Assembly (NCBI GenBank): GCA_016748015.1
Contig: JAAOMT010000514.1
Location: 604,924-668,923 of the forward strand
Direction: 5' to 3'
Length of the DNA: 64,000 nucleotides
Source: Geosiphon pyriformis
Lineage: Eukaryota; Glomeromycota; Glomeromycetes; Archaeosporales; Geosiphonaceae
Shown here: positions 25,040 through 37,707 of the stretch, one piece after another
Position numbering within the stretch: position 1 is the first letter of the stretch
Layout: every line of letters starts with the position of its first letter
Notes under the pieces: generated by a model
Told to the model about the DNA's origin: nothing
Seen by the model: the letters and a program-made list of their open reading frames with translations, nothing else
Database searches by the model: none
Translations under genes and position numbers: made by a program

Positions 25040-27310
25040 ACTGAAACTTAAAAATCTCAATATTTTTTCTCTTTTATTTTTATAATTATAACCAGAACAA
25101 AAAGTAAAAAAGTTTTAAATATTATTTTTTCTATAGTAATTAATAAAATTTTAACAAATATAAATTTTTTTTTATTGTTAAAATAGCTAAACAGAATGTT
25201 TTAACAATGTTTTTCTTAAATATTAATAATAAAAAGCTGACTTTAGTAATTTTTAAAGCATTTTTTTCACTTTTGGCTGGTGGTTTTTTTTCAATTAAAA
25301 TTATATTTAAAAGACATACTTGAATCATTTTAATATTGTTTTTACTTTTTTTAAAAGCTTTAAAGTTTTTAATAATAGGCCAGTTAATAAACTAATTTTT
25401 TTCATTTTTATTATTAATATTGCTACTACTATTACTTTATAAATAACCAAAAAATTATAGAGTCAAAAAATAACAACAGTTGTTTATATTTATTATTATT
25501 ATATTGAATTTTTTTATTATTTTAAATAAGATCTTAAATAAGATTTTTCTAGCAACAACTAATTCTTTTTTTAATGTAAATAACATTAACAATAACATAT
25601 TTTCTAAAATAAGCCAAGATTAATTACTAATTATATTGTTAAATATAATGTTTTCTGACAGATTATTATTGGTCTTAAAAGCAAAACAATCTATTAGATT
25701 ATTTGATTTTAAGAATTAGATTAATTAGATAAAAACCAAATTTATCTTTGTTTCTTTGTTTTTTGATACTGTTTCTAATAGCACTTAAAAAACAATCTCT
25801 AATTGTTAAAAGTTTTCTAAGTAAATAATTTTTACTTTGGTTTTTAATTATATTTTTAAAATTAAATTAGTCTTGGTTAATTCTTTGTTTCATTTGTTGT
25901 CTAGTTTTGTTGAACTTAAGTTAATTTTCAAAGACAATATTAAGTTATTTTGTGTAAATTTTGTTTCTAAGGCTTTTTTGGTTACTGCTGTTAAAGTTTT
26001 TATTAATGGTTCTTTTTTTTAATTATACTTAAGATTGCAAAATCTTTTGTAATAACTTCTGTTTTCTTTCTTTTCATTTCTATTGTATTTTGTAATATCG
26101 TTTTTGGCATATTTTTTAATAATATTAAAAATATTCTTGGTGTTTTTAGTGTTATTACTTCTGTAAAATTAAAGCCTATTAGTTTGTAGCAATATATTAT
26201 TGTTAATTTTAAGAACTTTTTTTCTGTTGTTGTTGTTCTTAATAATTGGTCTGTACTAGTAAAAAAAATAATATTTGGATTTTTTTTTAATCAGAAAAAA
26301 TTTATTATCTTTTGAAATTTTTTTAAAGTTAAATTAGTTGATTTTTTTTTAATTGTATTGTTTTTAAAATTAGTAATATGATTTTTTAAATTGTTAACTT
26401 TATTTGTTTTATTTTTTATTTTCCAAATTTTTATCATTATTAATGTTTTACTGTTATTATTTTTAAGTCTAAAAAAATATTAAAACTTGTTATAACAAAA
26501 ACCAATACTTTATACAAATATTATATTTGATAAAAAACTCTTAAATGCTGTTATTATTATAGATATTAAAATTTAGATTATTTGTTTGTTGATTATAAGA
26601 TGTTAGCTTTTTTGTTTTTTAAACTATCTTTAAAATTTGTGGTTGGCTTCAAGTTTTTTGTATTATTTTTTGTTAATAGCAAGTCTTATATTATAATTTT
26701 TGTCTTTTTGGCTCTTTTTTCTGCTGTTTTTTTGGTTGTTTTTGCTGTTAATTTTGTTGTTAAGTCTAAATTAAATTTTTTAAAATCTTAGATTTTAAGT
26801 TTGGCTGCTTTAGTAAAATTTATTGTTAAATTTATTAGTTCTTTGATTGTTTTAATTACTTTTTTTATGTTTGAAAATATGTACAAAAATTAAAAAATTG
26901 AAAAAAATTTGCTTACTATGTTTAATGTTTTTCAAGACTTTGTTTTTCTTTTAATTGATGTGTCTAAAAACTTTATTAGTCTTAAAACTAAAATTAAATT
27001 TAATGACTTGAATGATAATAATATAAGTGTTGTTAAAACATATTTTTTAAGCATAAAAACATGTAATTGTATAATTATTTTGTGGTAAATATATGGTCTT
27101 AAATTTAAAAATAATATTAAGAAAATTAGATTATTTTAAAATAAGTTTATTTTTAATTTTGATTTAGCTTAGTTAATATTTTAACTAATTTAAATAGTTG
27201 GTTACATATAAAAAACACATAAATTATATTTAATTTAGGCTACTTAGTTTGACATATTATATTAAATAGTAATTAGACATACTTATTAAAACATAATAAA
27301 AAAAACTTAT
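25040..27310 (+). mobile_element. Element H: AT-decayed sibling of ORF1-only element D
   Basis: It aligns end to end with element D by eye. ATAACCAGAACAAAAAGTAA near 25,087 corresponds to D's start. The piece at 25,837-26,022 (FKDNIKLFCVNFVS) equals D's SKDNVKLFCMEFAS. The piece at 26,582-26,791 (KSKLNFLKS) equals D's SSKLDSLEK. A decayed 3' UTR lies at 27,175-27,300 (ATAGTTGGTTACATATAAAA) with an A-rich tail. Most differences are C to T or G to A, so the copy is about as AT-rich as its surroundings and has no usable frame. Confidence 0.75.
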
Positions 27311-28600
27311 CTAGTTTTTGTATAATTTATATATATATTAAACTTTAATTTAAATAAAATTTTTATTAATAATAAAAATTTGTTTGTGTTTATTTTAATT
27401 TAAAAAATATGTATTTAAAAAAAATTATAATTTTTACTTAATAGTTTAATAAAATATATTGGATTTTTTAATATTAATGATTTATTAATTTATTTTTTAA
27501 ATTTAGATTTAAATATAAATATTAAAATACATAATTTAATATTAAATATATTAACTAAATTATAAATTATAACTTTAAATATTTATTGAGCTGAATTATA
27601 ATTAAATATGTTTAATCTTTATAATTACTGTTGAATAATATATTAATAATAAAAATATTAATATAATAATTTAAAATTAATAATTAATCTAATATATTAA
27701 ATAAATTAATATACTAATTAATAAGACAATATTTTTAAATTTTTATATTTGTTAATATTGAAAATGTAATTAAATAAATTTTTGCAAAAAATTTTACAAA
27801 TTAATTTAAAAATATTTTGTTTTATTAAGCATAATTTTTTAAAATTTACTTTTATATAAACAAAATTAATAATTATTACTTAATATTAATTATTTAATTT
27901 ATTAATAAAAAATATTAAAAATATTTTAATAATTACTTTTTTAACAGTTTAAAATTAAATATAATTTTTAGATATTTATTAAATTTAAATAAATAATTTT
28001 TAATTAAAATTATTATAATATTACTAATTTTTATTTTATTTATAAAATTTGGTACATTTAATAATATTACATATTTTTAGATAATAAAATACAATTTAAG
28101 CAATGTAAAATAATTTTTAAAAAATTTATTAATCTGTAAATTTATTATATTAAGTTTATATAATAAGCAACAATATTTTAAGACTTTAATAAAAGCAATT
28201 AAATAAAAATTAATATAAATTATTACTTAAAAAACTATTTATATTCAAAAACAGTTTACAAAACTGATTTTTAGTAAAAACATTTGAAAAAAATAAAGCA
28301 AATATTTAAAAATAAACAAATTATTTTTGTAATAATAACAAAAAAATTAGCAATAAAATAATTAATATTAGTAATAGCAAAATAAAATCCATAGCAACAA
28401 AATTAAGAACAGTGGTAATATTAAATAATAAATAACATCAAAAAAAATTAAAATTGAGCAAACAAATAAAAAGATTAATTTTTTATTGGAAAATACAAAT
28501 TTTTTAGTTATAATCTTAAGAAATAAGTTAATATTTTTTTATGATTTGCATTGTTTTATATTAATAGATTTATTTTTTAATAAAATTATAATGACCAGAA
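27311..28600. other. AT-rich DNA, no gene seen
   Basis: About 1.3 kb of A/T-dominated sequence between element H and the gene island. Nothing beyond homopolymer tracts and short TA-rich repeats can be read. It may be older transposon remains. Confidence 0.45.
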
Positions 28601-28619
28601 CTACATATTATATAATATT

Positions 28620-28930
28620 ATGAATTATATTAAATTATTTGGAATTAATACATTTATAATGCTGCATAAAAATGCAAAGCAAAAATATCTTATAATATTG
28701 AAGTTCCAAAGATTGATCATTCAGATATTGATGGAAAGCAAAGTGGTTGGAATTGTTAATGAAAGACTCTATAAATTGGGATGCAAGTCAGAACTTTTAT
28801 AATGCAACAGAATTAATGCCTTCTAAAGAATATTGATTTTTCAGAATTACGAGAGATAAAAATACCTTTATTTTTTTACGTAAAGCAGTCTTATGCCAAA
28901 TGACAGGTTATTAATACAATTGTAAAAGAA
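28620..28930 (+). pseudogene. Possible decayed coding fragment of unknown family
   Basis: Base composition becomes more balanced here. One frame (about 28,770-28,910) reads like protein, with NFYNATELMPSKEY, a TGA, then FFRITRDKNTFIFLRKAVLC. A second frame, 28,620-28,802, is open for 60 codons. Neither continues into a gene. I do not recognise the family. It may be a remnant of a duplicated host gene just upstream of the METTL3 homologue. Confidence 0.3.
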
Positions 28931-29137
28931 ACGGAATTTTATATAATAAAAAAACGCCTCAAATATTTATGAATTTTTTTTATTGGCTAGTATATTAAAT
29001 AATATAATTGGTCGTGTTGAATTAAGGATTCAATTTGAATTAGTCAGGCGTATAATGAAATTTAACTTGGATTAACTAAACTAAAAATTTTAACAACTTA
29101 CTTTTGTAACTATATACTTCCGAAAACCTTCGTGTCA

Positions 29138-31756
29138 ATGGACTCGGCCAAAAACACGGTTTCAACACATACAACTCTCGATGAACTCAAAGAAATAAGA
29201 GACTGCTTGAATTTCAAGAAAAAACAATTCAGAAAGGATTCTATCGCTTCAATTGGGCCTCAGGTGAAAACGAACTCATTTTACACCCAAAGATCACCGT
29301 CAGAGCAAGAACCCACAACGCCCTCTATTTATCAATCACAATCTCTTGAAAAGCGAGAGCCAAGTTCAGCCGATTACGTAAAACTTTTGTTAGAATACTT
29401 TACTCAGGAACTGATCTTACCTTTGACTTTGCCAAAGGACTCGTATGAAATTTTGAAAAGGTCAGGAAGGCCTATTAACCATTATCATAGGGAACTCAAC
29501 TTATTTTCAAGAGAGATTCCTAAAGAGCACCATGCGCTTGTAGGCTAGCAACATGGCCAAGTGTTTTCCGGATTGCCTTCAATCAAGCCTCCCTGGACAA
29601 GTTAGAATCTGCACTTCAGATCTTGGTTGACACTTGGGGACCCAACTTCATTCTGGTGAAAGAAAAGCAAAGCGGTTCACGAAGGAGGTTGATTATTGAA
29701 AAATTCGATTTGGATAAACTTAATGTCGCTAAAAATCTTGAAAGGTCTGTTGGGGCTTCGTGAATAGGATTTTTGATGGGATAACACAGTGAATATTTCC
29801 ATTGCCTGATACACTTGCTTTAAATACATAAATTTTTATTTATATCTGAAATCAAAAACCTGAATTCCCAACTCCAGCTCACTTGGGGATGGGGTGGGTT
29901 CACCTCTAAAGAAATCACTGGAGCTCCGGACATCCACTATAGCCATTAGCAAAAAACGAAAATATAAACAGATTCTAAGCGAAGACGATACAGGTTTTAA
30001 CTATTTTATGGGCAGAATATTTTTTCAGAATTCAGTGGAAATACATTAAAACATAATCTATGTAATATCCAGACTTAAAAGATATTGAAGCTCTTCTTGC
30101 TAAACCTTCATTCCAAGAGAGAGAAGACAAGCGAACATTGAAAGAACTGTGCGAAATACTTGATAAGAAATCCTCTAAGGATAAACTCATAAATGAAATG
30201 GTATTTTCGCCTAAAATTATTAATCAAAAAAGAATCATAAGCTTTAATAGAATAAAAAATTAATTAATCTATAAACTCCTATTAGTTTCTCTCCACAAAT
30301 AACGCCTTTCGAGAATTTTGTGTGTATGGGACTAAAGTTGATTGTCGAAGGCAACGAAAGACCCCTCGAGCGTGTCGTAGGGTAGTTGCCTTGTTTACGA
30401 TCCTTTGAATTTTATACATATTTTTAAATTTTCTCTTATTGATAAAGTTCATATTGAAGCTCCACTTTAGGCCGATGTTACGTCCACATACTGAAGTTGA
30501 ATTAGGAGATTGCTCTTATCTAAACACTTGTCATAGAATGGACACGTGTAAATACGTGCATTATGAACTGGACGATGATGAGGTTGAGTGGAGATATCTT
30601 CAACGTAAGGCGATCCCACCGTCTGTCGTAAGTTTTTTATTAAAGATCAGAAATTGAGGAAAAAATGAGAACTTGTAAATTCATTCAAATTTATCCTCCG
30701 TAGGTCTTTACCCCACCCACCAAAGTGGTAAAGTTCTGAATCATTCTTTTGACATTCCAAGTGGTTTGAAAGAATTATTAATTCTTTTATTTATGATACT
30801 TAGCTCCCACCTCAATGGATCAATTGTGATGTTCGAAAATTCGATTTTTCTGTACTTGGGAAATTCACTGTTATCATGGCTGATCCTCCTTGGGATATTC
30901 ATATGACGGTTTGAATATTTGGGTTTCATTCCCTTAATTTCTTCTTGGTTGTATTGATATTTACTTTAATTTTGAATCAATAGCTTCCTTATGGCACCAT
31001 GACCGATGACGAAATGAAAGCAATGGCCATTGCAAATTTACAGGATGAAGGGTTAATCTTCTTGTGGGTTACCGGTCGAGCGATGGAATTGGGAAGAGAA
31101 TGTTTGAACATTTGGGGGTAGTTTGAATTGGTTTTTCAATTTCTTCAAGTGAAGTACTGAAAATAATCTGTGAGTACTTCCCTCAGATATGATCGAGCAG
31201 ATGAATTGGTTTGGATAAAAACAAACCAGTTGCAACGCCTCATTCGAACTGGGCGTACTGGACATTGGCTCAATCACAGCAAAGAACATTGTCTAGTGGG
31301 AATCAAAGGAAATCCTGAGATCCTAAACTGGGGTTTAGATTGTGATGTCTTAGTTGGCGAGGTAAAAATTTTCATTGAAGTTCTATTTATTGAGCTTTCA
31401 TTTCTTTGAAATCACGCTTTTATTTCTTTTTTTTAACAAACAGGTGCGTGAAACCAGTCGCAAACCGGATGAGGTATATGGTCTTATCGATCGTTTAGCT
31501 CCTGGTACGCGAAAGTTAGGTAAGCAATTAACCATATTTCCTTTTCTTCCACTATTATTGTGCTTATTTTCAATCAATGACTAAATGTTCGATGTTAGAA
31601 ATTTTTGGACGACCACATAATACACGTCCTGGATGGCTAACACTCGGCAACCAATTAGACGCTGTCAGATTATATGAATCAGATGTCGTGGGAAAATACA
31701 ACGCGCGATATCCAGAAACACCATGCAAGGAGACACCACTTCCTCCAGATTGGTAA
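29138..31756 (+). CDS. METTL3: N6-adenosine-methyltransferase catalytic subunit (METTL3/IME4/MTA family)
   Basis: This is the SAM-dependent m6A writer of mRNA, which works in the nucleus with a METTL14-type partner. Exons: 29138-29460, 29544-29744, 29878-29993, 30073-30200, 30286-30381, 30460-30627, 30804-30908, 30984-31117, 31187-31361, 31444-31519, 31599-31756. Together they give 560 codons (559 aa) in one frame, with GT-AG introns of 69-176 bp. Human METTL3 has 580 aa. Two CCCH fingers are intact: C268, C276, C286, H290 and C306, C312, C318, H322. The catalytic DPPW is at 371-374, followed by DIHM and LPYGTM. The conserved [25 protein letters not shown] and [10 protein letters not shown] stretches are present. 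The start is ATG at 29,138, not the upstream GTG. The intron 1 donor (GTCAGG) is weak but required by frame. The dysbindin-like gene starts 275 bp downstream on the same strand. Confidence 0.95.
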
Positions 31757-32031
31757 ACATCTCGCGATTAGGTTATCCACATAAATCTGTAGTCGTAAAG
31801 AATAAATTACATCTTTCACAATGAAAAATTTATTTAGCATAAATAAAAGCTTCTCTACATTCTATGTAATCCAAGGAAATTTTCCTCGCGCTTATCCCGT
31901 GACGCTCAAAAGTTGCTTCTAGAAAATCAAAATGATCAATGTGATCATTTTTTTACATATTTATCTACTGCCGCAGAATAATAGAATCCTTAAAGTGGGA
32001 ACAGAAACCTAGTGCCTTCTCCAAATCAAAT

Positions 32032-33680
32032 ATGTTTCAACAAATCAAAAAAATTTCTTCTTCTTTAGGCTTTAAAGATCTAATTGACGGACATGGGTAA
32101 AAAGTTCAAGTTAAACTCCCTATAACATGTACTTTTAACTCCAACTCTTTTAATGCTCACCCCTTGAGAAATTGCAGGTTAAGCGAAGAGGAATTGAAAA
32201 ATTTTAGTCGACAACGGTATTTACACTTAAACGCTTTCTCTAATGGCTCAAAAAGTGCGTTTGTATAGTAAATTACTCAAAATCATTACTTGGAAGTCAG
32301 AATACAAGCGGTTAAAACAGAATGGGAAAGTATTCGATCGAAGTCAGCCGAGATGTTGACTCCTTCAAACTTGAGTCCAAGGCTAAGTTCTTTGACTCCC
32401 ATGTTGACGAGTTCCTCCGGGCCTAATGCTAGGTTTCTTGATTGATAACCAAAATCAATTCGACTTTAGAACAATCGTCACAAAATTTTCTAATGGCTTT
32501 GGTTTTATAATATCTAAAGTATTAAATCACGTACTTTGGAAAACTTAGATTTATCAGCCACAACGCAATTGGCGGCAAGGTGAGATCAGAAATTCGGAAA
32601 GTTGTTTTGATTTTTATGATCCCCTTTTAATTTGCCTTAAAGGTATGAAGAGGCCTGGAACGCGATCCGAGCGGAAGATGAACGAAATTATAAACATGCA
32701 GCCGTGAGTAATCTAATTTTTTTATGCTTTAAGATCTTCATATCTCTCATAATATATTCAGATAGTAGATGATCTCATGACACAAGTTTTAAGCAAATGC
32801 GAGGTTCATTATGAGAATTGCGAACTTTTGAAAACAGAGGCAAGCCAATTATCCAAACTTAAAGAAATGGTTGAAAATCTGACGATTGTTGCTAGTAAGG
32901 GCTTAGTTTATCTATTTTGGCTTTGTGCTTATTTTTTCTGCATATATTAAAATATGTTAGTTTATAAAAACAGCTCAATTGAAGGATCAAATGATTGAAA
33001 TGGATAAAATAATGATCGATTTTGAGAAAGGCAGGGAAGAAAAAGCCTTCGAGGAATGGAAGCAATCCGAATATATTTCGTTCAACCAATACATGGATAA
33101 TAAGAAGTAATTACGATAAACAAGTTTGATTTTCTCATCCCATACATTACTTTCTAAATGATTTCTATAATACACATGGGTTCTTAATTTGCAGTGCCAA
33201 GCATGAAGGAACGAAAGCCTATTATCGGGAACAATATGAAGAATTTCAAAAGAATATACAAATACAAAAAGTCCACGCATATCAAGCTGATTTTGAAGCA
33301 CAGATGGAAAGATATCGAAGAGAAATTTTATCTTCACAAATGCCACCGGGTAGATCTTTATTTGATAATCTAATTATATTTTAGTCGCCAATCATATCCT
33401 CATTGAATTTTTTCTAGAACGTCTCCCCAATTTCCACACCCATGATATAACCACTACCCTCGAAGATCTTGAGCTCGAAACACCAGATGATCGTAAAGCA
33501 CTTGAAGATTTCCTCGGGTCACCAAGTAACAGTGAGGAGGTGGTACTCGAATATGTCTTATTATTATTTCTCATTTCTATTGTTTAATTTTAAGCTTTCC
33601 TTATCTGATTATCCATTTCTACTGCATCATTAATCTTATTTGCCTTCTTTTATAATTAGGAAAAAGGGGATAATACCTAA
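32032..33680 (+). CDS. DTNBP1: Dysbindin-like protein (BLOC-1 subunit family)
   Basis: Exons: 32032-32096, 32178-32216, 32301-32432, 32520-32579, 32643-32703, 32762-32894, 32974-33106, 33195-33349, 33418-33539, 33660-33680. They form 307 codons (306 aa) in frame with GT-AG introns. The product resembles animal dysbindin along its length. The short N-terminus is MFQQIKKISS. RYEEAWNAI begins near residue 99, where dysbindin has RYEDTW. A long coiled coil covers ~120-255. The C-terminal acidic motif DDRKALEDFLGS (283-294) parallels the dysbindin DQEALDVFLNS. Dysbindin acts in BLOC-1, in endosome to lysosome-related-organelle trafficking. The last intron is optional: reading through from 33,540 gives a 16-codon alternative end at 33,587. 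Assigned by similarity recalled from memory; profile search not run. Confidence 0.82.
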
Positions 33681-34540
33681 AAGAAGATGGACGCGAGAAA
33701 GATTCGAAACCCTAAATTCATGTCGTCATCGCGATAATAGTCCTTGAGGGCCATAAAAAACATTGCGCGGTCCTCTCAGGGTGCTTATTATGACTTTCCG
33801 ATGATTAAAACCTGTTACTACCGACTTTTTGACAGATGGTGATGGCAAACCACTTCTCGAGACAAAAGTGGCAGCCCACCTCTAAATTTATTGTCGATGA
33901 ATACAAGCCCTTCCTAAACTCCCGAGATCGGTTTTTTTGTAATTTGATATTTTGATCAAACAAATAAAATTTGTTTGAACATACCATTGAACTGAGATCT
34001 AAACAGCAGTCCAAGATTCAAGATATTATAAAACATACTAAGCAGAATAAACTTATGTAAATGCTCCCAAGCTTTCAAAAGCAACGCAGAAGCCCAGCTT
34101 CATAATCATGAAAATTATGATCTGCTCCTCCATATATTTGCTTTTGAAAGACAAGGAGTGAAACCCTGATTTCTTTGGGTTTTAGTTTGTTAAAAGTATA
34201 GAATACGATGTTTTATCTACCTCTTGTGCGAAAAGCCTGGACTAGTCAATTACCGAGCGACCGGGAAATCGAGATTTATTAAGTTGGAATTAAGTAAATG
34301 AAAAAAGATTGATATTTAGACCTCCACTCATGGGGCAGAAATTCGTTCCGAAGGCCTAGCCATAAGTCACCGGCAGCTATTTACTGGTCACATTGACTAA
34401 TAGCAGATAATAATATCAAATATTATGGCCGAAGAGTAGCTAATGCAACGATCAGAAAAATTAATTTTGACGGAATACTATGGTAATATATAAAAATTAA
34501 CCTATATCTCGATGATGAATAAACTTTATTATTCAAGAAG
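33681..34540. other. Convergent intergenic region, no gene seen
   Basis: About 860 bp between the 3' ends of the dysbindin-like gene (+) and SGF29 (-), presumably holding both 3' UTRs and terminators. Composition is less AT-rich than the transposon areas. Short open stretches on the minus strand (33,805-34,014) show no recognisable motif. Confidence 0.5.
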
Positions 34541-36115
34541 TTATTGAAAATTTTTTGGAAATTCGAGTACATGAATGATTTCAACCGCTCGGAACTCGTT
34601 GTTATCATCCTCAAACTCCAACAAATATTTTCCGCACTCGTACTTATTAGGACGATCTGTTGTCTTGCTAGGTGGCAAGACAACTCTGGCCTTATAGAAA
34701 GTCGTAGTTCCGGGATAGATAGCAAGAACGGTAGACGTTTCCGGGAATTCATGGTTAACTTGTTCCTCCTTTGGGATCGGGATAACGTTTTTATATGGAA
34801 CCGAAAAAATCCGCCTGCAAAAATCAAATTACTTAATCCTCGAAGAAAATGAAAGACTGATTAAAAAAACCCTCACTCTGTCGCAGTTTCATCAGCGTCT
34901 TCAACTTCATACCTTTGAATATGAAATTCAATTTCAGTGAGAAATTCACTTTTTCAAAATAAATTTAAATGAAAATTTGGTCATGATTTACTGCTTCAAC
35001 TCATGATTGTAACCTTTTACGATCGCGATAATATAATTTTCTTCCTTACTTCGGGATTTCGGTTCTTTGGCTGCAACCTATTTTTGACATCAATTAATGC
35101 TATTATAATTTAAATCAAACAAAAAGTATACTCACAGAGCATCCTTTGGGTAAGCTTAAGAGACCAGATCTATAAAATAAAAAGATTGATAAAATAAGAG
35201 ATTCGTGGGTATAAACCTCAAAGCTTGAAACATGAAATTTATTTATACTTTTTAATCTTATGACTCTTTCCGGGAACAGTTATTGCAACTTTATCTTCCT
35301 CCTTAGTCTTTCGCTTCTTCAGCTGGCCCACTAAATCATTAATCAGAGGCGAGCTTATACCCGACCTCTTTGTTCCGCTTCTAGAGTTAGATGCTGATGC
35401 GTTTACCTTCTTTATAGCGGTTTTTTGTTTGGTAGTAAAAGCTAGCGCGGTAGATTTCTTGGTAGATTTTATAGACGTCTTTGTAGGCGCTGATAATGTA
35501 GTAGCACCTAAGGATTCTGGGTAAAGAAATTGACTCAAAAATTTGGTTTCACGTCAAATTACGCTAAATTAAGATCCAGACCTTTTTGTTTGTTAGAAGT
35601 CTCAGATTTAACAATAGCAGAATTGGTTTTGAGGTTGATCAACTGGTCAGCTTCTTGAGCAACAATTATCGCTTGTCTAAGCCAGAGGAAAATCATTTTT
35701 AGTTGTGGTATCTATTATCAAGAAATGATACAATAAATGAAAAAGGTGCTACTTGCAAGGAAACCCAAGAAATTCAAAACCTACTCTTCCTCTCTACGCG
35801 CTTGGTCCATTCCGCGCTGATACAGTGCAAGAAGCTCAGAAACCCTTTCGGGTGTAATTGCGCCCACTAAAGAATCACAAAATATTTATATAATTAGATC
35901 AAATCAACAAAAGAAATTGATGTTTGAATAATCTCCCAAATAACCCTACTAGTCCGAACTTCTTGGTGAATATGGGTAACCTTACGCGCGATTTCTACCC
36001 CTTCGTCCTCAATTTTATCAAATTTTTTGGCGTTCTGCAAGAGTTTAATGTAAAGCGCCTCCTCATTGAGTGGCTCGGGGACAATAGGACTCGACGTCCT
36101 GCTACGGTTATCCAT
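34541..36115 (-). CDS. SGF29: SAGA-associated factor 29 (double-Tudor H3K4me reader)
   Basis: The gene is on the minus strand, with ATG at 36,115. Exons: 36115-35950, 35866-35785, 35676-35582, 35507-35249, 35169-35136, 35077-34992, 34912-34877, 34814-34541. They give 344 codons (343 aa) in frame, all introns GT-AG. The N-terminal helical region is followed by a Lys/Ser-rich linker with a basic KKRK cluster near residues 180-200. The C-terminal SGF29 tandem Tudor fold spans about 213-343 (VAAKEPKSRSKEE, then YEVEDADE 242-249, AIYPGTTTFYKA 285-295, LLEFEDD 317-323). Tyr286, Tyr293 and Phe320 fit the aromatic cage that reads H3K4me2/3 in the human protein (family knowledge). The loop between Tyr293 and Phe320 is longer than in human. 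The product would act in SAGA/ADA histone acetyltransferase complexes in the nucleus. Confidence 0.93.
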
Positions 36116-36920
36116 TTTGTTGAGTTAAATTTGACGCTCATAAAAAAGATGTGATTTATATTGTTTCAAAATCACGTGCTTGATTCCATTCTGAAGATTC
36201 AAATGAAATAATAATTTGCGAAATATTTTCAAATCAATCAAAATTAACACTTAAATTTTAAACAAAAATCAATTTAAATTATGTCTTATACAATTTAATT
36301 TTCTTTGAAAATTTCCGAATCAATTGTAAAAATTGAGAATTTATAAAAATTAATAAAAAAACCAATAAATAATTACTTTATCTAATGTTTAATCAACTTT
36401 TTTATAAATAATTCAAAAAAACAGTTTTTTAATGTTATAATAAAAACTTAATCAAATAATTTGCAGTTTTTTATAACTTGGTTTTTAATTTTATATGTAA
36501 AAATAATAAAATTTGCACAACTAAAATTACATGTTCAATTTTAAAGAAAATTAAATATTTTAATAAATAATATAAATAAGTATAAAACTATTATTTTTAA
36601 GTTTAAATTAAAAATTAATTAATTTATTATAATAGGATACTATTTTTTTAATTTAATAATTTTTATTTTAATTGTTTTAACTAGATGTGGTTTTTTCCCT
36701 ATTTATATACAGTTTATATATATTTTGTTATCAGTTTAAATTTAAGATTGAAATTAACATTAAATTATTTTTATTATTTTTATAATTAATTAACACATAT
36801 TATTATTTTACATTTATTATAAATTATCTAATTATTATTTATAAAATTATTAATTCTTATTATTTAATTAATAATTAAATTTGTATAATACACAAGTATA
36901 ATTAAATACAATAATAAGAT
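36116..36920. other. SGF29 upstream region, then AT-rich DNA
   Basis: The first ~150 bp upstream of the SGF29 ATG should hold its 5' UTR and promoter. An ATCACGTGCT (E-box-like CACGTG) lies at about 36,171-36,180, some 55 bp upstream of the start codon. Beyond 36,200 the sequence becomes A/T-dominated with no readable gene. Confidence 0.4.
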
Positions 36921-36929
36921 TATGCAATA

Positions 36930-37290
36930 TTAAAATCTACCAAATATGTAAAAATTATTAAAATAATTTGTAATTTGCCAAAATATACAAAAATTTTTAT
37001 AAAAAATGTATAAAAAAAAAGCTTTTTTTAAAATCATCTTTTTTAAAAACTAGTTATAAATACAAATTAACAAAATAAATTTTTATTTACAAACTACAAT
37101 TCTTAAAATTAATTGTTTCTTAAAATTTATATTTTCTAAACCAATAATTTAATTATTAATTTTAATAAATTAAATTAGTTTATTTCAGAGTTAAAAAATA
37201 GTTTTATTTATAATTAATAGTTTATACAAATTTATTTAAAAAATCTACAAATGAATTTTTTGTAAAAAAGTTTAAAAAAATGTTGTATAT
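36930..37290 (-). repeat. Dispersed AT-rich repeat R, copy 1 (partial)
   Basis: It contains TTTGCCAAAATA followed by TATAAAAAAAAAGCTTTTTT (about 36,976-37,027), the same ordered blocks as in copies 2 and 3. It is non-coding and in the same orientation as copy 2. The match was judged by eye, so the limits are rough. It lies a few hundred bases upstream of LINE E. Confidence 0.45.
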
Positions 37291-37707
37291 AATTTTATTT
37301 AAAATAATTTTCCTTAAAAGCTAAAAAATATAAACAAAAATGTAAAAAATAAAAATAAAAAGTTTTTTTTAAATAAATTTTTATTTTTAAATAACAAAAT
37401 AATTGTTTTTAATAAATAAGTTTAAAAAAATTTTTACTATTTTAAAATTTTAAAAATTATTAAATTAATATTTATATTATAATTTAATTTAATTAAAATT
37501 ATAATATTTGTTAAAATAATATATTTATATATAATAATTTTAAAAATTAAATATATTATTAATTACATAGAAAAAAACTTCTTTCTCTCTTACCTCCTAA
37601 AATCCTCAAAAAAGCGTATTTCAAAAGAAGTTTTTTTCTGCTATTTCATACTGTCTTCCATCACTTTACAAGAAACAAATCCTTTTGTTGTTGACCTGGC
37701 TGCTCCC

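Noticed and set aside
28620-28802. A 60-codon open frame with some protein-like character.
   Set aside because: No family recognised. A different frame of the same stretch looks more protein-like but contains a stop. Kept only as a low-confidence decayed fragment.
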